From Acidithiobacillus ferrooxidans ATCC 23270 (GTDB taxonomy: Bacteria > Pseudomonadota > Gammaproteobacteria > Acidithiobacillales > Acidithiobacillaceae), in assembly GCF_000021485.1 (NCBI RefSeq), contig NC_011761.1, positions 340,001 to 404,000 on the forward strand: 64,000 nt of DNA. Direction: 5' to 3'. The notes below the pieces were generated by a model, which was given only the letters and a program-made list of their open reading frames with translations, did not search any database and had not been told where the DNA came from. A program made the translations under genes and the position numbers. Within the stretch, counting starts at the first letter, position 1. Each line of letters begins with the position of its first letter. This document shows, piece by piece, positions 45,318 to 54,906 of the stretch.

Positions 45318-46214
45318 TCACGAAAGGGTCTCGGCCGACGCCTGGGGCTCGCAAATGCTGTCCATGTACCGGGTGAAATCGGCGCCTACCTCGGGGTGGA
45401 GTTTGCCGAAGGCGATGGTTGCCTTCAGATAGCCGAGCTTGTCGCCGCAGTCAAAGCGCTGCCCGGAAAAAAGATAGGCCAGCACCTGCCGTTCATTCAA
45501 CAGGTGAGCGATGGCGTCCGTCAGTTGAATCTCACCGCCCGCGCCCTGCTGGGTCTGCTCCAGAAAGTGGAATATCCGCGCGGGGAGGATGTAGCGTCCC
45601 ACCACTCCCAGATTGGAGGGGGCGTCCTCGGGTTTGGGCTTTTCGACGATGCCGCTGACCTGGTAGATACGATCATCCCAGGGCCGCGCATCGACTACGC
45701 CATAGCGGGTGGAATGTTCTCGCGGGATTTCTTCGACGCCGAGGATGCCTGTCTGATAGCGGCGATACTGTTCCACCATTTGCGCAAGCACAGGAGACTC
45801 GCTCAGCATAAGATCGTCCGCCAGCAAGACCGCAAAGGGTTCGTCACCCACCACCGGACGGGCCATCAGCACGGCATGTCCGAGGCCGAGAGGGTAGGGC
45901 TGGCGCAGAAAAATGGTACTGACGTGGCTGGGCAGAATGCCCTGTACCTGCTTCAGCAAATCCGCCTTGCCGCGTTTTTCCAGCTCGATTTCCAGTTCGT
46001 AGGAAACGTCGAAGTGGTCTTCGATGGCACGCTTGCCACGTCCGCTGATGAAAATGAGTTGATCGCAGCCTGCAGCGATGGCTTCCTCCACAGCATACTG
46101 AATGAGCGGCTTGTCCACTATCGGCATCATTTCCTTGGCGCTCGCCTTGGTGGCCGGGAGAAAACGGGTGCCCAGACCGGCCACGGGGAATACTGCCTTG
46201 CGCACTTCAGCCAT
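45318..46214 (-). CDS. galU: UTP-glucose-1-phosphate uridylyltransferase
   Basis: Makes UDP-glucose for polysaccharides and LPS. The nucleotidyltransferase N-terminus [20 protein letters not shown] and the following [20 protein letters not shown] block are intact. Later [19 protein letters not shown] and [12 protein letters not shown] complete the GalU pattern. 298 residues. AAGGAG precedes the ATG. A promoter-like sequence lies just upstream. Its neighbours rfbD and rfbB also make sugar nucleotides. Confidence 0.96.
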   Translation of the reverse strand: MAEVRKAVFPVAGLGTRFLPATKASAKEMMPIVDKPLIQYAVEEAIAAGCDQLIFISGRGKRAIEDHFDVSYELEIELEKRGKADLLKQVQGILPSHVSTIFLRQPYPLGLGHAVLMARPVVGDEPFAVLLADDLMLSESPVLAQMVEQYRRYQTGILGVEEIPREHSTRYGVVDARPWDDRIYQVSGIVEKPKPEDAPSNLGVVGRYILPARIFHFLEQTQQGAGGEIQLTDAIAHLLNERQVLAYLFSGQRFDCGDKLGYLKATIAFGKLHPEVGADFTRYMDSICEPQASAETLS

Positions 46215-46240
46215 ACTTCGTCTCCTTATGCTGTGCCAAG

Positions 46241-46270
46241 AGTATAACGAAAACTGCAGGTTTGCCGCAA
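46241..46270 (-). promoter_or_regulatory. Promoter of galU
   Basis: On the minus strand, TTGCGG (46265-46270) and TATACT (46241-46246) are 18 bases apart, with the -10 element 26 bases before the galU ATG. The -10 box matches five of six consensus bases. Confidence 0.55.
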
Positions 46271-46291
46271 AGTACCTGACAAACAGGGCCG

Positions 46292-46987
46292 TTATCGGTC
46301 CGGTTCCGGATGACGGCCTGCCGCCGGTCTGGCTGATTCAGAGCCGCCGCCAGGCTTTTCGCGGATGGCTTTTCCGCCGCCCACCCCGCCCGCCATGGCG
46401 AAGCGCAGGGCCTGTTGCGGGGTGAGGTCGGGCAGGGGGATGACTTTGTCGCGTGGCACGAGGCAGGTAAAGCCGCCGATGCCGTAGCTCATGGGGATAA
46501 ATACCGCGACGCAATCCTCGGGCAGGTGCGGCAACTCGCTGAGGGCGTCGCGCGTGATCAGACCGATGATATAGCCCATGTCACCACCCTGGCGCACCAG
46601 CACGGCGCTGCGGAAACCGCGGTCCGTTCCGCCAAACAGCAGGCCTACCGTTTCGTGAATGGTGCTGTAGAGGCTGTGCAATACGGGAATGCGCCCGAGC
46701 ACGGCGTTCAGTTTTTCAAAAATCCAGGCGGTCAGGACGTGGGAGGCGAGGAAGCCGACACCGAGAATGATCAGCAGCGTCAGCAACAGGCCCAGACCGG
46801 GGATGTCGATACCAAAAATCGCTCTGATCGGCGCCTCGAAAAGATTGTTCAGCCAGCCGCCAATCCACAGCACCACGTAAACCGTCAGCCCGATAGGCAG
46901 CGAGATGAGTAAACCCTGAACGAACCAGCGGCGCAGGTGAATGCGCTGGAAGAGGGATTTCTCGCTGGCGGGAACGGGTAGTGTCAT
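46292..46987 (-). CDS. DUF502 inner-membrane protein
   Basis: 231 residues. Two N-terminal hydrophobic segments (about 25-45 and 62-85) include the family's [21 protein letters not shown] conserved cytoplasmic part follows ([60 protein letters not shown]) and is typical of DUF502. The function of the family is not known to me beyond membrane location. The C-terminus is a Gly/Ser/Pro-rich tail. It has its own promoter-like sequence and is separated from glrR by 72 bases. Confidence 0.85.
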   Translation of the reverse strand: MTLPVPASEKSLFQRIHLRRWFVQGLLISLPIGLTVYVVLWIGGWLNNLFEAPIRAIFGIDIPGLGLLLTLLIILGVGFLASHVLTAWIFEKLNAVLGRIPVLHSLYSTIHETVGLLFGGTDRGFRSAVLVRQGGDMGYIIGLITRDALSELPHLPEDCVAVFIPMSYGIGGFTCLVPRDKVIPLPDLTPQQALRFAMAGGVGGGKAIREKPGGGSESARPAAGRHPEPDR

Positions 46988-47016
46988 TGGGCTGTTGACG
47001 GAGTCAAAGTGGGCTC

Positions 47017-47044
47017 AGTGTAGCAAGATCGGCGATGGGGGCAA
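47017..47044 (-). promoter_or_regulatory. Probable promoter of the DUF502 gene
   Basis: On the minus strand, TTGCCC (47039-47044) and TACACT (47017-47022) are 16 bases apart, with the -10 about 30 bases before the ATG. Confidence 0.45.
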
Positions 47045-47059
47045 AGCACCGGTCTGACG

Positions 47060-48445
47060 CTATTCCTCATCCCGGTCCTCGGGATTCTTGAAAAGTTGCG
47101 GAGCCAGACTGTGCTTACGCATCAGCTTGTAAAGATCCGTCCGGTGTCGGCCGGCAATGCGTGCGGCACGGGAGATGTTGCCATCCGTCGCGCGTAGCAG
47201 GTTTTCCAGGTAGCCGCGCTCAAAGGCCGCCTTGGCGTCCTGCAGGGGAGGAAAGGCGCTCTGGCCACCCTGGCGGCCGTTGTCAGGGATGGCGTCGGCG
47301 GCGACCCAGCCTTTTTCGGTGACGGCCGCGGCAAAGGTGACGGCATTCTCCAATTCCCGGACGTTGCCGGGCCAGGATCGTTGCATCAGCTTGTCGAGGG
47401 CCTCGGGACTGAAACCCAGGATATCCCGGTTCATGCGCTGACTCTCGCGGTCCAGAAAGTGCTGGGCCAGCAGCGGGATGTCTTCCGCCCTTTCGCTCAG
47501 GCTGGGGACCCGCAGCGGGATGACATGCAGGCGATAGTAAAGATCCTCGCGGAAGGTGCCGTCGGCGGTGAGGGCGTGAATGTCCTGATGGGTGGCACTG
47601 ATGACCCGCAGGTCGACGGAAATTTCCGTTTTGGCGCCGACGGGGCGCAAGGAACCTTCCTGAAGGACGCGGAGCAATTTGACCTGCAGAGTGAGAGGCA
47701 GGTCGGCGATTTCGTCGAGGAACAGAGTGCCGCCGCTGGCGCTGCGGATCAATCCGGTGTGATCCTGGGTGGCGCCGGTGAAGGCGCCCTTGACATGGCC
47801 GAAGAGTTCGCTCTCCGCCAGCCCGGCGGGGATGGCACCGCAATTGACCGCAACGAACGGGCCGTCACGGCGTGGGCTGGCGTCGTGGATGGCACGAGCG
47901 ACCCGTTCTTTGCCGGATCCGCTTTCTCCGGAAAGGAAAACGCTGGCTTTCGAGTTGGCAACGCACGCCAGCTCATCCACCAGCGCCGCCATGGCGGGGC
48001 TACGATGGAGGATGCTCTGCCCGGCCTGTTGCCGCAACGCCGCCCGGAGCTTGCGGGTTTCCTGCCCGGCGTGGCGCTGCGCCAGGGCGGCGGTGGTCAA
48101 CTCCTGGAGCTCTTCATTGCTGAAGGGTTTGCTCAGATATCCGAAAGCCTGGGCACGCATGGCTGCCACGGCGTTGGGGATGCTGCCGTGGGCGGTGAGG
48201 AGGATAACGGGGAGGTCGGGATCGAGGGCCTGCACCGTCTCCAGCACGGCCATTCCATCCATGCCGGGCATGCGCAGATCGGTGATGACCAGATCCGGTC
48301 TGGCCGTCTGCAACGTCTGCATGCCCTGCACGGGATCACTGCTGGCCAGGACGTGGTATCCCTCACTTTCCAGCCAGAGGCCGAGCAGGCGCAGAAAGTC
48401 GGGATCATCGTCGATGGTCAGGATGATGGGAGCTGGTCTGGGCAT
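47060..48445 (-). CDS. glrR: Sigma-54-dependent response regulator, GlrR/QseF-like
   Basis: Receiver domain (phospho-acceptor Asp56 in LVITDLRMPG), AAA+ domain with Walker A GESGSGKE, the sigma-54 contact loop GAFTGA (in GHVKGAFTGATQD) and Walker B GGTLFLDEIADL. A Fis-type HTH lies at the C-terminus (ISRAARIAGRHRTDLYKLMR). 461 residues. The gene order kinase-lipoprotein-regulator matches the glrK-qseG-glrR locus of enterobacteria, where GlrR controls the small RNA GlmY and rpoE. In E. coli glnB follows; here glnB is elsewhere. The ATG lies one base after the stop of the lipoprotein gene. The regulated sigma-54 promoters are unknown. Confidence 0.9.
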   Translation of the reverse strand: MPRPAPIILTIDDDPDFLRLLGLWLESEGYHVLASSDPVQGMQTLQTARPDLVITDLRMPGMDGMAVLETVQALDPDLPVILLTAHGSIPNAVAAMRAQAFGYLSKPFSNEELQELTTAALAQRHAGQETRKLRAALRQQAGQSILHRSPAMAALVDELACVANSKASVFLSGESGSGKERVARAIHDASPRRDGPFVAVNCGAIPAGLAESELFGHVKGAFTGATQDHTGLIRSASGGTLFLDEIADLPLTLQVKLLRVLQEGSLRPVGAKTEISVDLRVISATHQDIHALTADGTFREDLYYRLHVIPLRVPSLSERAEDIPLLAQHFLDRESQRMNRDILGFSPEALDKLMQRSWPGNVRELENAVTFAAAVTEKGWVAADAIPDNGRQGGQSAFPPLQDAKAAFERGYLENLLRATDGNISRAARIAGRHRTDLYKLMRKHSLAPQLFKNPEDRDEE

Positions 48446-48446
48446 G

Positions 48447-48953
48447 TCAGGGCTGCCTGAGAACATGGTGGTCAAGGGATTTTTCGGCATGGTCGTGAAG
48501 GAGGTTTTCCAGGCGGTCCAGGCGCGCCTGCACGACAGCGGATTGTGCCTGCACCTTTTTAAGCCGGGCAACGCACGCATCCCCACCAGCCCTGCGCTCC
48601 TGCAGGGCGTGTACGACGCGACGCAGGGAAAGCGTGCCGGCGCCCACTTCGTTATTCTGGGCGGCCAGATCCAGTTCCCTCGCGGCGTTTCCCAGTGCGG
48701 AGGTGTCCAGGGGGCCGTGGGTCAGATAAACCTCGGCCAATGCCGCATGGATGCGCGCGCATGCGGTGGATGCGGGCAATCCGCAATGGGCGAGATCGCT
48801 GAGCAGTGTATTACGTGTCATGCCGGAAGAGGCCAGGCGGGACGGCGGGGCGACGGGCGTGGCTGCCTGCGGCGTGAGCTGTGCGCAGGCAGCCAGCGCT
48901 GCGGCGAGGCCAGGCGCGGCGAGGATCGGAAAGAACCGGGCGAACCAGCGCAT
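48447..48953 (-). CDS. qseG: QseG/YfhG-like outer-membrane lipoprotein
   Basis: 168 residues. Signal peptide with lipobox LAAC (Cys23), then a region rich in short helices and a C-terminal coiled coil (VQAQSAVVQARLDRLENLLH). It sits between the sensor kinase and the response regulator and shares a TGATG with the kinase stop. This is exactly where YfhG/QseG lies in E. coli, where it modulates the GlrK kinase. The direct sequence similarity I can see is weak, so the name depends mainly on position, size and lipoprotein nature. Confidence 0.68.
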   Translation of the reverse strand: MRWFARFFPILAAPGLAAALAACAQLTPQAATPVAPPSRLASSGMTRNTLLSDLAHCGLPASTACARIHAALAEVYLTHGPLDTSALGNAARELDLAAQNNEVGAGTLSLRRVVHALQERRAGGDACVARLKKVQAQSAVVQARLDRLENLLHDHAEKSLDHHVLRQP

Positions 48954-50437
48954 CAGACCGTTCCGGTATTGCGTGCGGCGGGCAGCCAGATCTCGGCGCA
49001 GAGACCGCCTCCGGGGCGATTGTGCATGCGGATCCAGCCGCCCTGGGCGCCCACGAGTTCGCGGGTGATGGCAAGCCCCAGACCCGTGCCGCGGGGCAGG
49101 CGGTTGCTGACCGGCACCTGATAGAAGCGTTCAAAGACCCGTTCCAGCAAGGCATCGGGAATGCCGGGACCATTGTCGCTGACGCAAAAAAGGGTACCCC
49201 CCTGCTGCGCCGTCGCGCGAACCTTGATCTGCCCGCCCGCCGGACTGTACTTGTGGGCGTTGCTGACCAGATTGGTGAGGATCTGGCGCAGTCTCTGGGG
49301 ATCGGCATAGACGCCGAGTCCCTCCGACCCGACACAGTCCAGTATTTGATTTTTTTTATCGGTCAGCGGTTGCATGCGTTTTTGCAGGTCGAGCAGCACG
49401 TCGGCGACAGCGATGTCCTGTGGTGAGAAGTCCAGGGAACGCGCTTGCAGGGCATGCATATCCAGCATTTCCTGGATGGCGGCGTACAACTCCTTGACCT
49501 GGCGGACGATGATTTCGAGCACTTCGCGCTGTCGCGGCAAGAGCGGACCGATGCGTTCACTGAGCAGGAGCTCGCTACCGGAGCGGGCCGACGCCAGCGG
49601 AGTGATCAGCTCGTGAGACACCTGGCTGAGAAATTCATGCCGCAAACGTTCCTCTTCCTGCAGTCGTGTCTGCATGCTCTCGATGCTCCGGGCGAGATCG
49701 CGGAGCTCCTGGGGACCTTCGCTGGCGACATTCGTCAGTTTGCCCGCGCCAATATCCTCGACGGCACGACGAAAAGCCTTGAGGGGCCGGGTCAGGGCGC
49801 TGGCTACTCGCCAGGGGATGAGTACGCTGAGCAACGCGGTGATGAAGACCAGTGCATAGAGGAGCTGCACGGCACGGGTTCGTGCCGCCGCCGCCGCCGC
49901 GCCCTGGCGGATAAGGAGGGTGGTCATCGCCAGATGTACAGCCTCGAACTTTTCTTCGACGGCGGCTTTGCTCGCCGCCTCGGCCACGCTGTCACCGGTG
50001 GTCTGCGCATAGGCGGCCAGACTGCTTTGCAACTGCTGTATGGCCGCAGTGAGGGCGGGGTGGTCGTGAGTGGCGCGTTGCAGTGTCTGCAGGTCACGCT
50101 CCTCGCTGGTCACCAGTTGGACGAAGGTCTTTTCATAGCCCGCCTGCGGCAGCACCTGGGCAAGCCGACGAAAAAATTCCGCCTGATGCTGGGTGTTTTT
50201 AATCTGCAGCAGTTGTTTTTGCAGGGGCAACCCGACCTGGACGAGGGTATCGCTGCTGTTGCCGAGGGTGTGAATGGAGCGAACCGCGACGTAGACCACA
50301 CCGCCCACCAGCAACAGTATCGCCAAAGCGACCACCAGTACCCGCCGCGGAATGGAGTCGGCTCTGTGATCTTCTACGCGCGTCGGAACGGTTGACTCGC
50401 GATCTGCGCTGTGTCCTTCCATGAAATCGGCCGCCAT
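48953..50437 (-). CDS. glrK: Sensor histidine kinase, GlrK/QseE-like
   Basis: 494 residues. First membrane segment at about 33-53 (RRVLVVALAILLLVGGVVYV), a roughly 140-residue periplasmic helical sensor, then a second membrane segment. The HAMP domain is ASALTRPLKAFRRAVEDIGA. The H-box is FLSQVSHELITPLASARSGS. The N-box (LTNLVSNAHKYSPAGG), G1 (SDNGPGIPDALLERVFERFY) and G2 (GTGLGLAITRELVGAQGG) are complete. It starts the three-gene operon. A 6-3-6 inverted repeat lies 79 bases upstream of the ATG. The signal sensed is unknown; in enterobacteria it responds to envelope conditions. Confidence 0.9.
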   Translation of the reverse strand: MAADFMEGHSADRESTVPTRVEDHRADSIPRRVLVVALAILLLVGGVVYVAVRSIHTLGNSSDTLVQVGLPLQKQLLQIKNTQHQAEFFRRLAQVLPQAGYEKTFVQLVTSEERDLQTLQRATHDHPALTAAIQQLQSSLAAYAQTTGDSVAEAASKAAVEEKFEAVHLAMTTLLIRQGAAAAAARTRAVQLLYALVFITALLSVLIPWRVASALTRPLKAFRRAVEDIGAGKLTNVASEGPQELRDLARSIESMQTRLQEEERLRHEFLSQVSHELITPLASARSGSELLLSERIGPLLPRQREVLEIIVRQVKELYAAIQEMLDMHALQARSLDFSPQDIAVADVLLDLQKRMQPLTDKKNQILDCVGSEGLGVYADPQRLRQILTNLVSNAHKYSPAGGQIKVRATAQQGGTLFCVSDNGPGIPDALLERVFERFYQVPVSNRLPRGTGLGLAITRELVGAQGGWIRMHNRPGGGLCAEIWLPAARNTGTV

Positions 50438-50516
50438 CGGTTCTCCGGCACGGGACGCGCATTTGCGCGCCCGGAATATCCCTTGATAGCCAGAGTGTAA
50501 GCGACCCTGGCGTCAA

Positions 50517-50531
50517 GGCCTAGTGTAGGCC
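50517..50531. promoter_or_regulatory. Inverted repeat upstream of glrK
   Basis: GGCCTA-GTG-TAGGCC is a perfect 6-3-6 dyad in the 162-base gap between recN and glrK. A second hairpin (CGCGC-ATTT-GCGCG) lies closer to the glrK start. The dyad could be an operator for the two-component system; its role is not shown. Confidence 0.35.
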
Positions 50532-50599
50532 ATTGGCTACGCTTGAACACCCTCTTGAACGGGGGCGGGTGGGCGTTGTGCCGGGTTGGGCCGCCGGGC

Positions 50600-52276
50600 T
50601 CAGGATTCGGCGCCGGCCAGCAAGGCAGCGGCCGCCTGGGTAACCGCATCATTGATTTCAATGCCACCCAGCATGCGGGCGATTTCCTGGCGGCGATCGG
50701 TATCGCCCAGGGTACGAACCTTGCTGAGGGTCTGACCGTCGACGACCTGTTTTTCCACCCGGAGGTGCTGGTGCCCCTGGGCCGCCACCTGCGCCAGATG
50801 GGTGACGCAGAGGACTTGCTGACGGGCGCCGAGACGGCGCAGCAGGCGTCCGACCCGTTCGGCGACGGCACCGCCGATGCCCACGTCCACTTCGTCGAAA
50901 ATCAGGGTGTCGATGCGTTCCGGCGCGGCAAGGATGACCTGCAGCGCAAGGCCGATGCGTGACAGTTCGCCGCCGGAGGCAACTCGGGCCAGGGGTTGGG
51001 CGGGATGGCCGGGGTTGGCGGTAATCCAGATTTCCACCTGATCCCACCCGGTATCCCGCCATTGTTTTTCGGCTTCGGGATGGCTGTACAGGCGTAGCTC
51101 GATAGCGGCGTGGGGCATGCCCAGTTGCTGGATCTGCGCGATGATGGCCTGGGCCAGCGCGTCCTGCTGCCGCTGGCGTGCGTCGCTGAGGACAGCGCAA
51201 TCCTCGACGTACGCCGCACGCGCCTGGACCAACTCGCGCTCGGCGGCGCGGCGGGCCGCGTCCAAATCTTCGCTGCTCAGCAATTCCCGGCGCAGCGACT
51301 CCCGCTTGGCGAGCAGGCCGGCCATATCGCAGTGGTGCTTGCGTTGCAGATCCTGCAGGAGTTGCAGGCGCTGCGCGATACTTTCGAGCCGTTCCGGATC
51401 GGCCTCCAGGTCGGTGGCATAGGCGCGCAGGCCAGTAATGGCTTCTTCGATCTGAATCATGGCCGAGTTGAGCAGTTCATCGCAGTCCGTCAGGCGGGAA
51501 TCGTGGGCGCGGGCGGCATGCACATGGCGTTGCGCTTCGGCGATGGCACGACTGGCAGCGTTGTCTTCTCCATCCAGTCGGGCGAGAGCGGCCAGTACGT
51601 CTTCCCGCAACTTTTCCACGGCGCCGAGGCGCTGCTCTTCGGCGCGCAGGTTTTCCCATTCATCGGCCTGCAAGTCGGCGGCTTCCAGCTCGGTGAACAG
51701 AAAGCGCTGCCAGTCTTCCTGCTCGTGTTGCCTGCCCTGCTGTTCCTGTAACGCGGCACAGCGCTGGGCGGCCTGGCGCCATTGCCGATAGCGGTCGGCA
51801 ACGGCGCTCAGGGTGGTCTCCAATCCGGCGAAACGATCCAGCAGAAACAGTTGGCGCTCCGGCTGGAGCAGGCTTTGGTGAGCATGCTGGCCGAGGAGTT
51901 CGACCAAGGTTTCACCGAATTCCCTGAGTTGGCCGTTGGTGACACTGCAACCGTTGATGAAGGCACGGCTGCGGCCGTTGCGTTGAATGATGCGGCGCAG
52001 GAGGCAGACATCCTCGTCCTCGATTTCCTGTTCGCGCAGCCACCGACGCGCGGGGTGTTCCGGGCTGAGGCCGAATTCGGCACTGATTTCCGCCTGCTCG
52101 GCACCATGGCGGATGTCTTCAGCGTGGCCTTTGTCGCCGAGGAGCAGGGCGATGGCATCCACCAGAATGGACTTGCCCGCTCCGGTCTCTCCGGTGAGCA
52201 CCGTCAGCCCCGCCGCAAAGTCGATGCTGACCGCGTCGATCAGGGCAAAGTCGCGCACCTGGAGGTTGAGGAGCAT
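50600..52276 (-). CDS. recN: DNA repair protein RecN
   Basis: SMC-like ATPase of double-strand break repair. Walker A GETGAGKSILVDAIALLLGD and the short QLREFGETLVELLGQHAHQS segment mark the N-terminal lobe. A central coiled coil (about 155-370) follows. The C-terminal lobe has the ABC signature VASGGELSRIGLALQVILA and Walker B TLIFDEVDVGIGGAVAERVG. 558 residues. It overlaps the nadK stop in a TGATG. The recN-nadK pairing is common in proteobacteria. Confidence 0.96.
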   Translation of the reverse strand: MLLNLQVRDFALIDAVSIDFAAGLTVLTGETGAGKSILVDAIALLLGDKGHAEDIRHGAEQAEISAEFGLSPEHPARRWLREQEIEDEDVCLLRRIIQRNGRSRAFINGCSVTNGQLREFGETLVELLGQHAHQSLLQPERQLFLLDRFAGLETTLSAVADRYRQWRQAAQRCAALQEQQGRQHEQEDWQRFLFTELEAADLQADEWENLRAEEQRLGAVEKLREDVLAALARLDGEDNAASRAIAEAQRHVHAARAHDSRLTDCDELLNSAMIQIEEAITGLRAYATDLEADPERLESIAQRLQLLQDLQRKHHCDMAGLLAKRESLRRELLSSEDLDAARRAAERELVQARAAYVEDCAVLSDARQRQQDALAQAIIAQIQQLGMPHAAIELRLYSHPEAEKQWRDTGWDQVEIWITANPGHPAQPLARVASGGELSRIGLALQVILAAPERIDTLIFDEVDVGIGGAVAERVGRLLRRLGARQQVLCVTHLAQVAAQGHQHLRVEKQVVDGQTLSKVRTLGDTDRRQEIARMLGGIEINDAVTQAAAALLAGAES

Positions 52277-53163
52277 CAGTCTGTTCCGGGGGAGTCGGCC
52301 CAGTGCAGCTTGCCGCGCAGGATCTGGAAGAAGTTTTCTTCCTCGGGGTGGATGAAACGGGCCGCGCAGGAGGCTCGGCGGATGACGATTTCGTCGCCGA
52401 TTTCCAGAGGGACGCTGCAGTGGCTGTCCAGGCTGAGCGCGGCGGACTGGCGGCTGGCGGTGAGACGGGCCACGATTTCCACCGAATCCGCCACCGCCAG
52501 GGGCCGCGCCGTGAGGGTGTGCGGGCAGATGAGGACGAGGAGGAGCGCCGCGAGGGTGGGCGTGAGGATGGGCCCGCCCGCCGACATGGCGTAGGCCGTG
52601 GAGCCGGTAGGTGTGGCGATGATGAGACCGTCGGCGCGCTGGGTATAGACGAAACGGCCGTCCATCTGCACCTGCAGTTCAATCATGCTCTCGCCGCCGC
52701 CCTTGTGGATAAAGACTTCGTTGACGGCGAGGCCGGTATGGACACGCTCCTCACTACGCCATAGCTCGGCATGGAGGATACTGCGCAGGTCCTGCTGGTA
52801 ATGCCCCTCCAGAATGGGTGGCAAGGCCTCGCTGATCTGGTGGATGGAGAGGTCGGCGAGAAAGCCGAGACGCCCCTGATTGATGCCGAGGATAGGGATG
52901 CCGCTTTGTGCGGTCTGGCGCGCGGTCCCTAACAGGGTACCATCTCCGCCAAGGGCGATGACGAGGTCCGAACCGGCATCCGCTTCCGCGAAGGAAAGCA
53001 GCGGCAGCCCCAGGCTGTCGCCGATATCCGCAGCACTTTGGCTTTCCAGAAAGGTGGGCATGTCTCGCGCCAGCAAAAAATCCCGCAGTTGTCGCAACCC
53101 AGGGAGAACCGAGGGATCATGGTATTTGCTGACGAGCAAGACGCGCTGAAAGGGTTGGGTCAT
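52276..53163 (-). CDS. nadK: NAD kinase
   Basis: Phosphorylates NAD+ to NADP+. The family GGDGT motif is in VIALGGDGTLLGTARQ. GINQGRLGFLADL, the NEVFIHKGG stretch and the glycine-rich GLIIATPTGSTAYAMSAGGP are intact. 295 residues. The open frame extends further upstream, but ATG 53163 gives the family start (QRVLLVSKYHD). A possible promoter (TTGGCG and TACGCT, 17 apart) lies in the 79 bases between this gene and coaX. Confidence 0.95.
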   Translation of the reverse strand: MTQPFQRVLLVSKYHDPSVLPGLRQLRDFLLARDMPTFLESQSAADIGDSLGLPLLSFAEADAGSDLVIALGGDGTLLGTARQTAQSGIPILGINQGRLGFLADLSIHQISEALPPILEGHYQQDLRSILHAELWRSEERVHTGLAVNEVFIHKGGGESMIELQVQMDGRFVYTQRADGLIIATPTGSTAYAMSAGGPILTPTLAALLLVLICPHTLTARPLAVADSVEIVARLTASRQSAALSLDSHCSVPLEIGDEIVIRRASCAARFIHPEEENFFQILRGKLHWADSPGTD

Positions 53164-53242
53164 GGGGGTAGCGTACATGGGGGAACAGCTTGCGCCAAGT
53201 GGCTGCGGCCATTTTTGCACGGGCCGGTCTCGGGGACGGGTG

Positions 53243-53968
53243 TCATCCCCGTATCCACAGATAAAAGCCGCGCAGAAGCAGATGGGGCTGGTACAGGCTA
53301 CCAGCGATGCCGGGTTGCCAACGTTCGGCATCGCCACCGGTGATCAGTATCCGTGCCTGGGGGCTGTACTGGCGAAAGTCGGTAATGGCGCCGCGCAGGG
53401 CATCGGCAAAGAGGTGGATGACCCCGGCCTGAATGGCGTTGCTGGTGTCATTGCCCAGCATTTCCGCTGGGGCGTTCAGGACGACTTCAGGAAGGAGTGC
53501 CGTGCCTTCATGCAGACCGCGCAGGCTCATGGCGATACCCGGCAGAATGCGTCCGCCCCGGAAATGTCCGCCAGCCAGCAGGTCGATGGTGATGGCGGTG
53601 CCCATGTCGATGACGATGCTGTCCTGGCCGGGGTAGTCCATGGCGGCGGCGAGCAGGCAGCAACGGCGGTCAAAGCCGAGGCTTTCCGGCGGATGATAGT
53701 CGTGCGGCACGGCGCGGCGAAAAAAGCCGGGGTCGGGTTCGCGGACCTCTGCCGTGGCCAAGGCTTCCCGCCAGGCGGCAAGCGCCGCAGGTACGACGCC
53801 GCCCAGCGCGACGGGTTCCCGGTTCGGCGCGCTGAGCCATGTCAAGCCGGGCTGCTGCAGGATTTCCGTGGGTGGCAGCGAAGTGGCCACGCTGACGCTG
53901 TCGAAATGCACGCCATCGTGGGTGTGTGCCAGCAGGGTGCGGGTATTGCCGACGGCGATGAAGATCAT
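53243..53968 (-). CDS. coaX: Type III pantothenate kinase
   Basis: First step of coenzyme A synthesis, in the ASKHA fold. The N-terminal phosphate loop reads IAVGNTRTLLAH, where DxGNT is usual; the Asp position is Ala-Val here, so the first acidic residue is shifted or lost. The second motif IVIDMGTAITIDLLAGGHFR and the GRILPGIAMSLRGLHEGTAL block are canonical. 241 residues. It overlaps birA by four bases (ATGA), the common birA-coaX pairing. The altered first motif deserves a check, but the rest is convincing. Confidence 0.9.
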   Translation of the reverse strand: MIFIAVGNTRTLLAHTHDGVHFDSVSVATSLPPTEILQQPGLTWLSAPNREPVALGGVVPAALAAWREALATAEVREPDPGFFRRAVPHDYHPPESLGFDRRCCLLAAAMDYPGQDSIVIDMGTAITIDLLAGGHFRGGRILPGIAMSLRGLHEGTALLPEVVLNAPAEMLGNDTSNAIQAGVIHLFADALRGAITDFRQYSPQARILITGGDAERWQPGIAGSLYQPHLLLRGFYLWIRG

Positions 53969-54906
53969 GGATGCTGGGGCCGCAGGCTGACGTCACCGGC
54001 ACTCAGCCAGATCATACCCGTATCCGCACAGGATACCTGCAGGCGCCCGTCCGGGCCGAGGCCCAACACCCGGGCCTCGCGCACGCCCTGCGCGTCACTG
54101 ATCTGAACGCGCTGCCCGGTCAGGCGATCCGCCTTCTCCCACAGGGGCAGGAAAGGCGTGAAACCCTCGTCCGCAAAGCGCGCGAAGTCTTCCCGCCAGT
54201 GGCGGAGAATGGCACCGGCGAGGGTGCTGCGGGTGACCCTGATGTCGAGATCGGCAAGGCTCACGGCAGTGGCGGGCAGACCGGGATCGTCGTGGATGTT
54301 GAGTCCCAAACCCACCACCAGCCGGGTTTCCCCATCTCCGCGCGGGCGGGCTTCGACCAGAATGCCCCCCAGCTTGCGCCCTTCCACCCAAAGATCGTTG
54401 GGCCACTTGACCCAAAGACTCGGCAGGCGCGCCTGCAGCAGGGTGAACACGGACAGGGCGGCAACGATGGTTAGTGCCGCATTGACCGGGCTGTGCTGAG
54501 TCCAGCCATAACTCAGATAGAGATGACGCCCGAAAGGTGAAGACCACCGGTGCCCGCGACGTCCGCGTCCGGCCCACTGGCTTTCGGTGAGGCAGACGTC
54601 CATGCCGGCATCCTGCAGGATCTCGGCATTGGTGGAGGCGCAGCACAACGGCAGATGGATATGCGCCGGGTCGATGCCGCCGATGTCGGCAATTTCCCGG
54701 GCGGAGAGGGGCGCGGCGGGATGTTCCAGTTGCACGCCGCCATCTCGCGCATACAGGGGGAATCCCCATTCGCCGGCCTCCGCGAGCAGCGCAGACGGAA
54801 GCCCGCTTGAATCATCGGTAGGCCAGGCGTGGGGCAAGCCGTCCGCCACGGTCGCCAATAGGGCCTGCAATGCCGTCGATGGAGCTTCAGGAGCGGATAT
54901 GGCCAT
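53965..54906 (-). CDS. birA: Biotin-[acetyl-CoA-carboxylase] ligase
   Basis: Attaches biotin to the biotin carboxyl carrier protein. The biotin-protein ligase core has [20 protein letters not shown] (the GRGRxGR adenylate loop), [20 protein letters not shown] and [12 protein letters not shown]. The C-terminal SH3-like domain follows. The N-terminal 80 residues could be a degenerate HTH, so repressor activity is possible but not evident. 313 residues. It overlaps proA by 20 bases at its start and coaX by four at its end. Confidence 0.93.
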   Translation of the reverse strand: MAISAPEAPSTALQALLATVADGLPHAWPTDDSSGLPSALLAEAGEWGFPLYARDGGVQLEHPAAPLSAREIADIGGIDPAHIHLPLCCASTNAEILQDAGMDVCLTESQWAGRGRRGHRWSSPFGRHLYLSYGWTQHSPVNAALTIVAALSVFTLLQARLPSLWVKWPNDLWVEGRKLGGILVEARPRGDGETRLVVGLGLNIHDDPGLPATAVSLADLDIRVTRSTLAGAILRHWREDFARFADEGFTPFLPLWEKADRLTGQRVQISDAQGVREARVLGLGPDGRLQVSCADTGMIWLSAGDVSLRPQHP

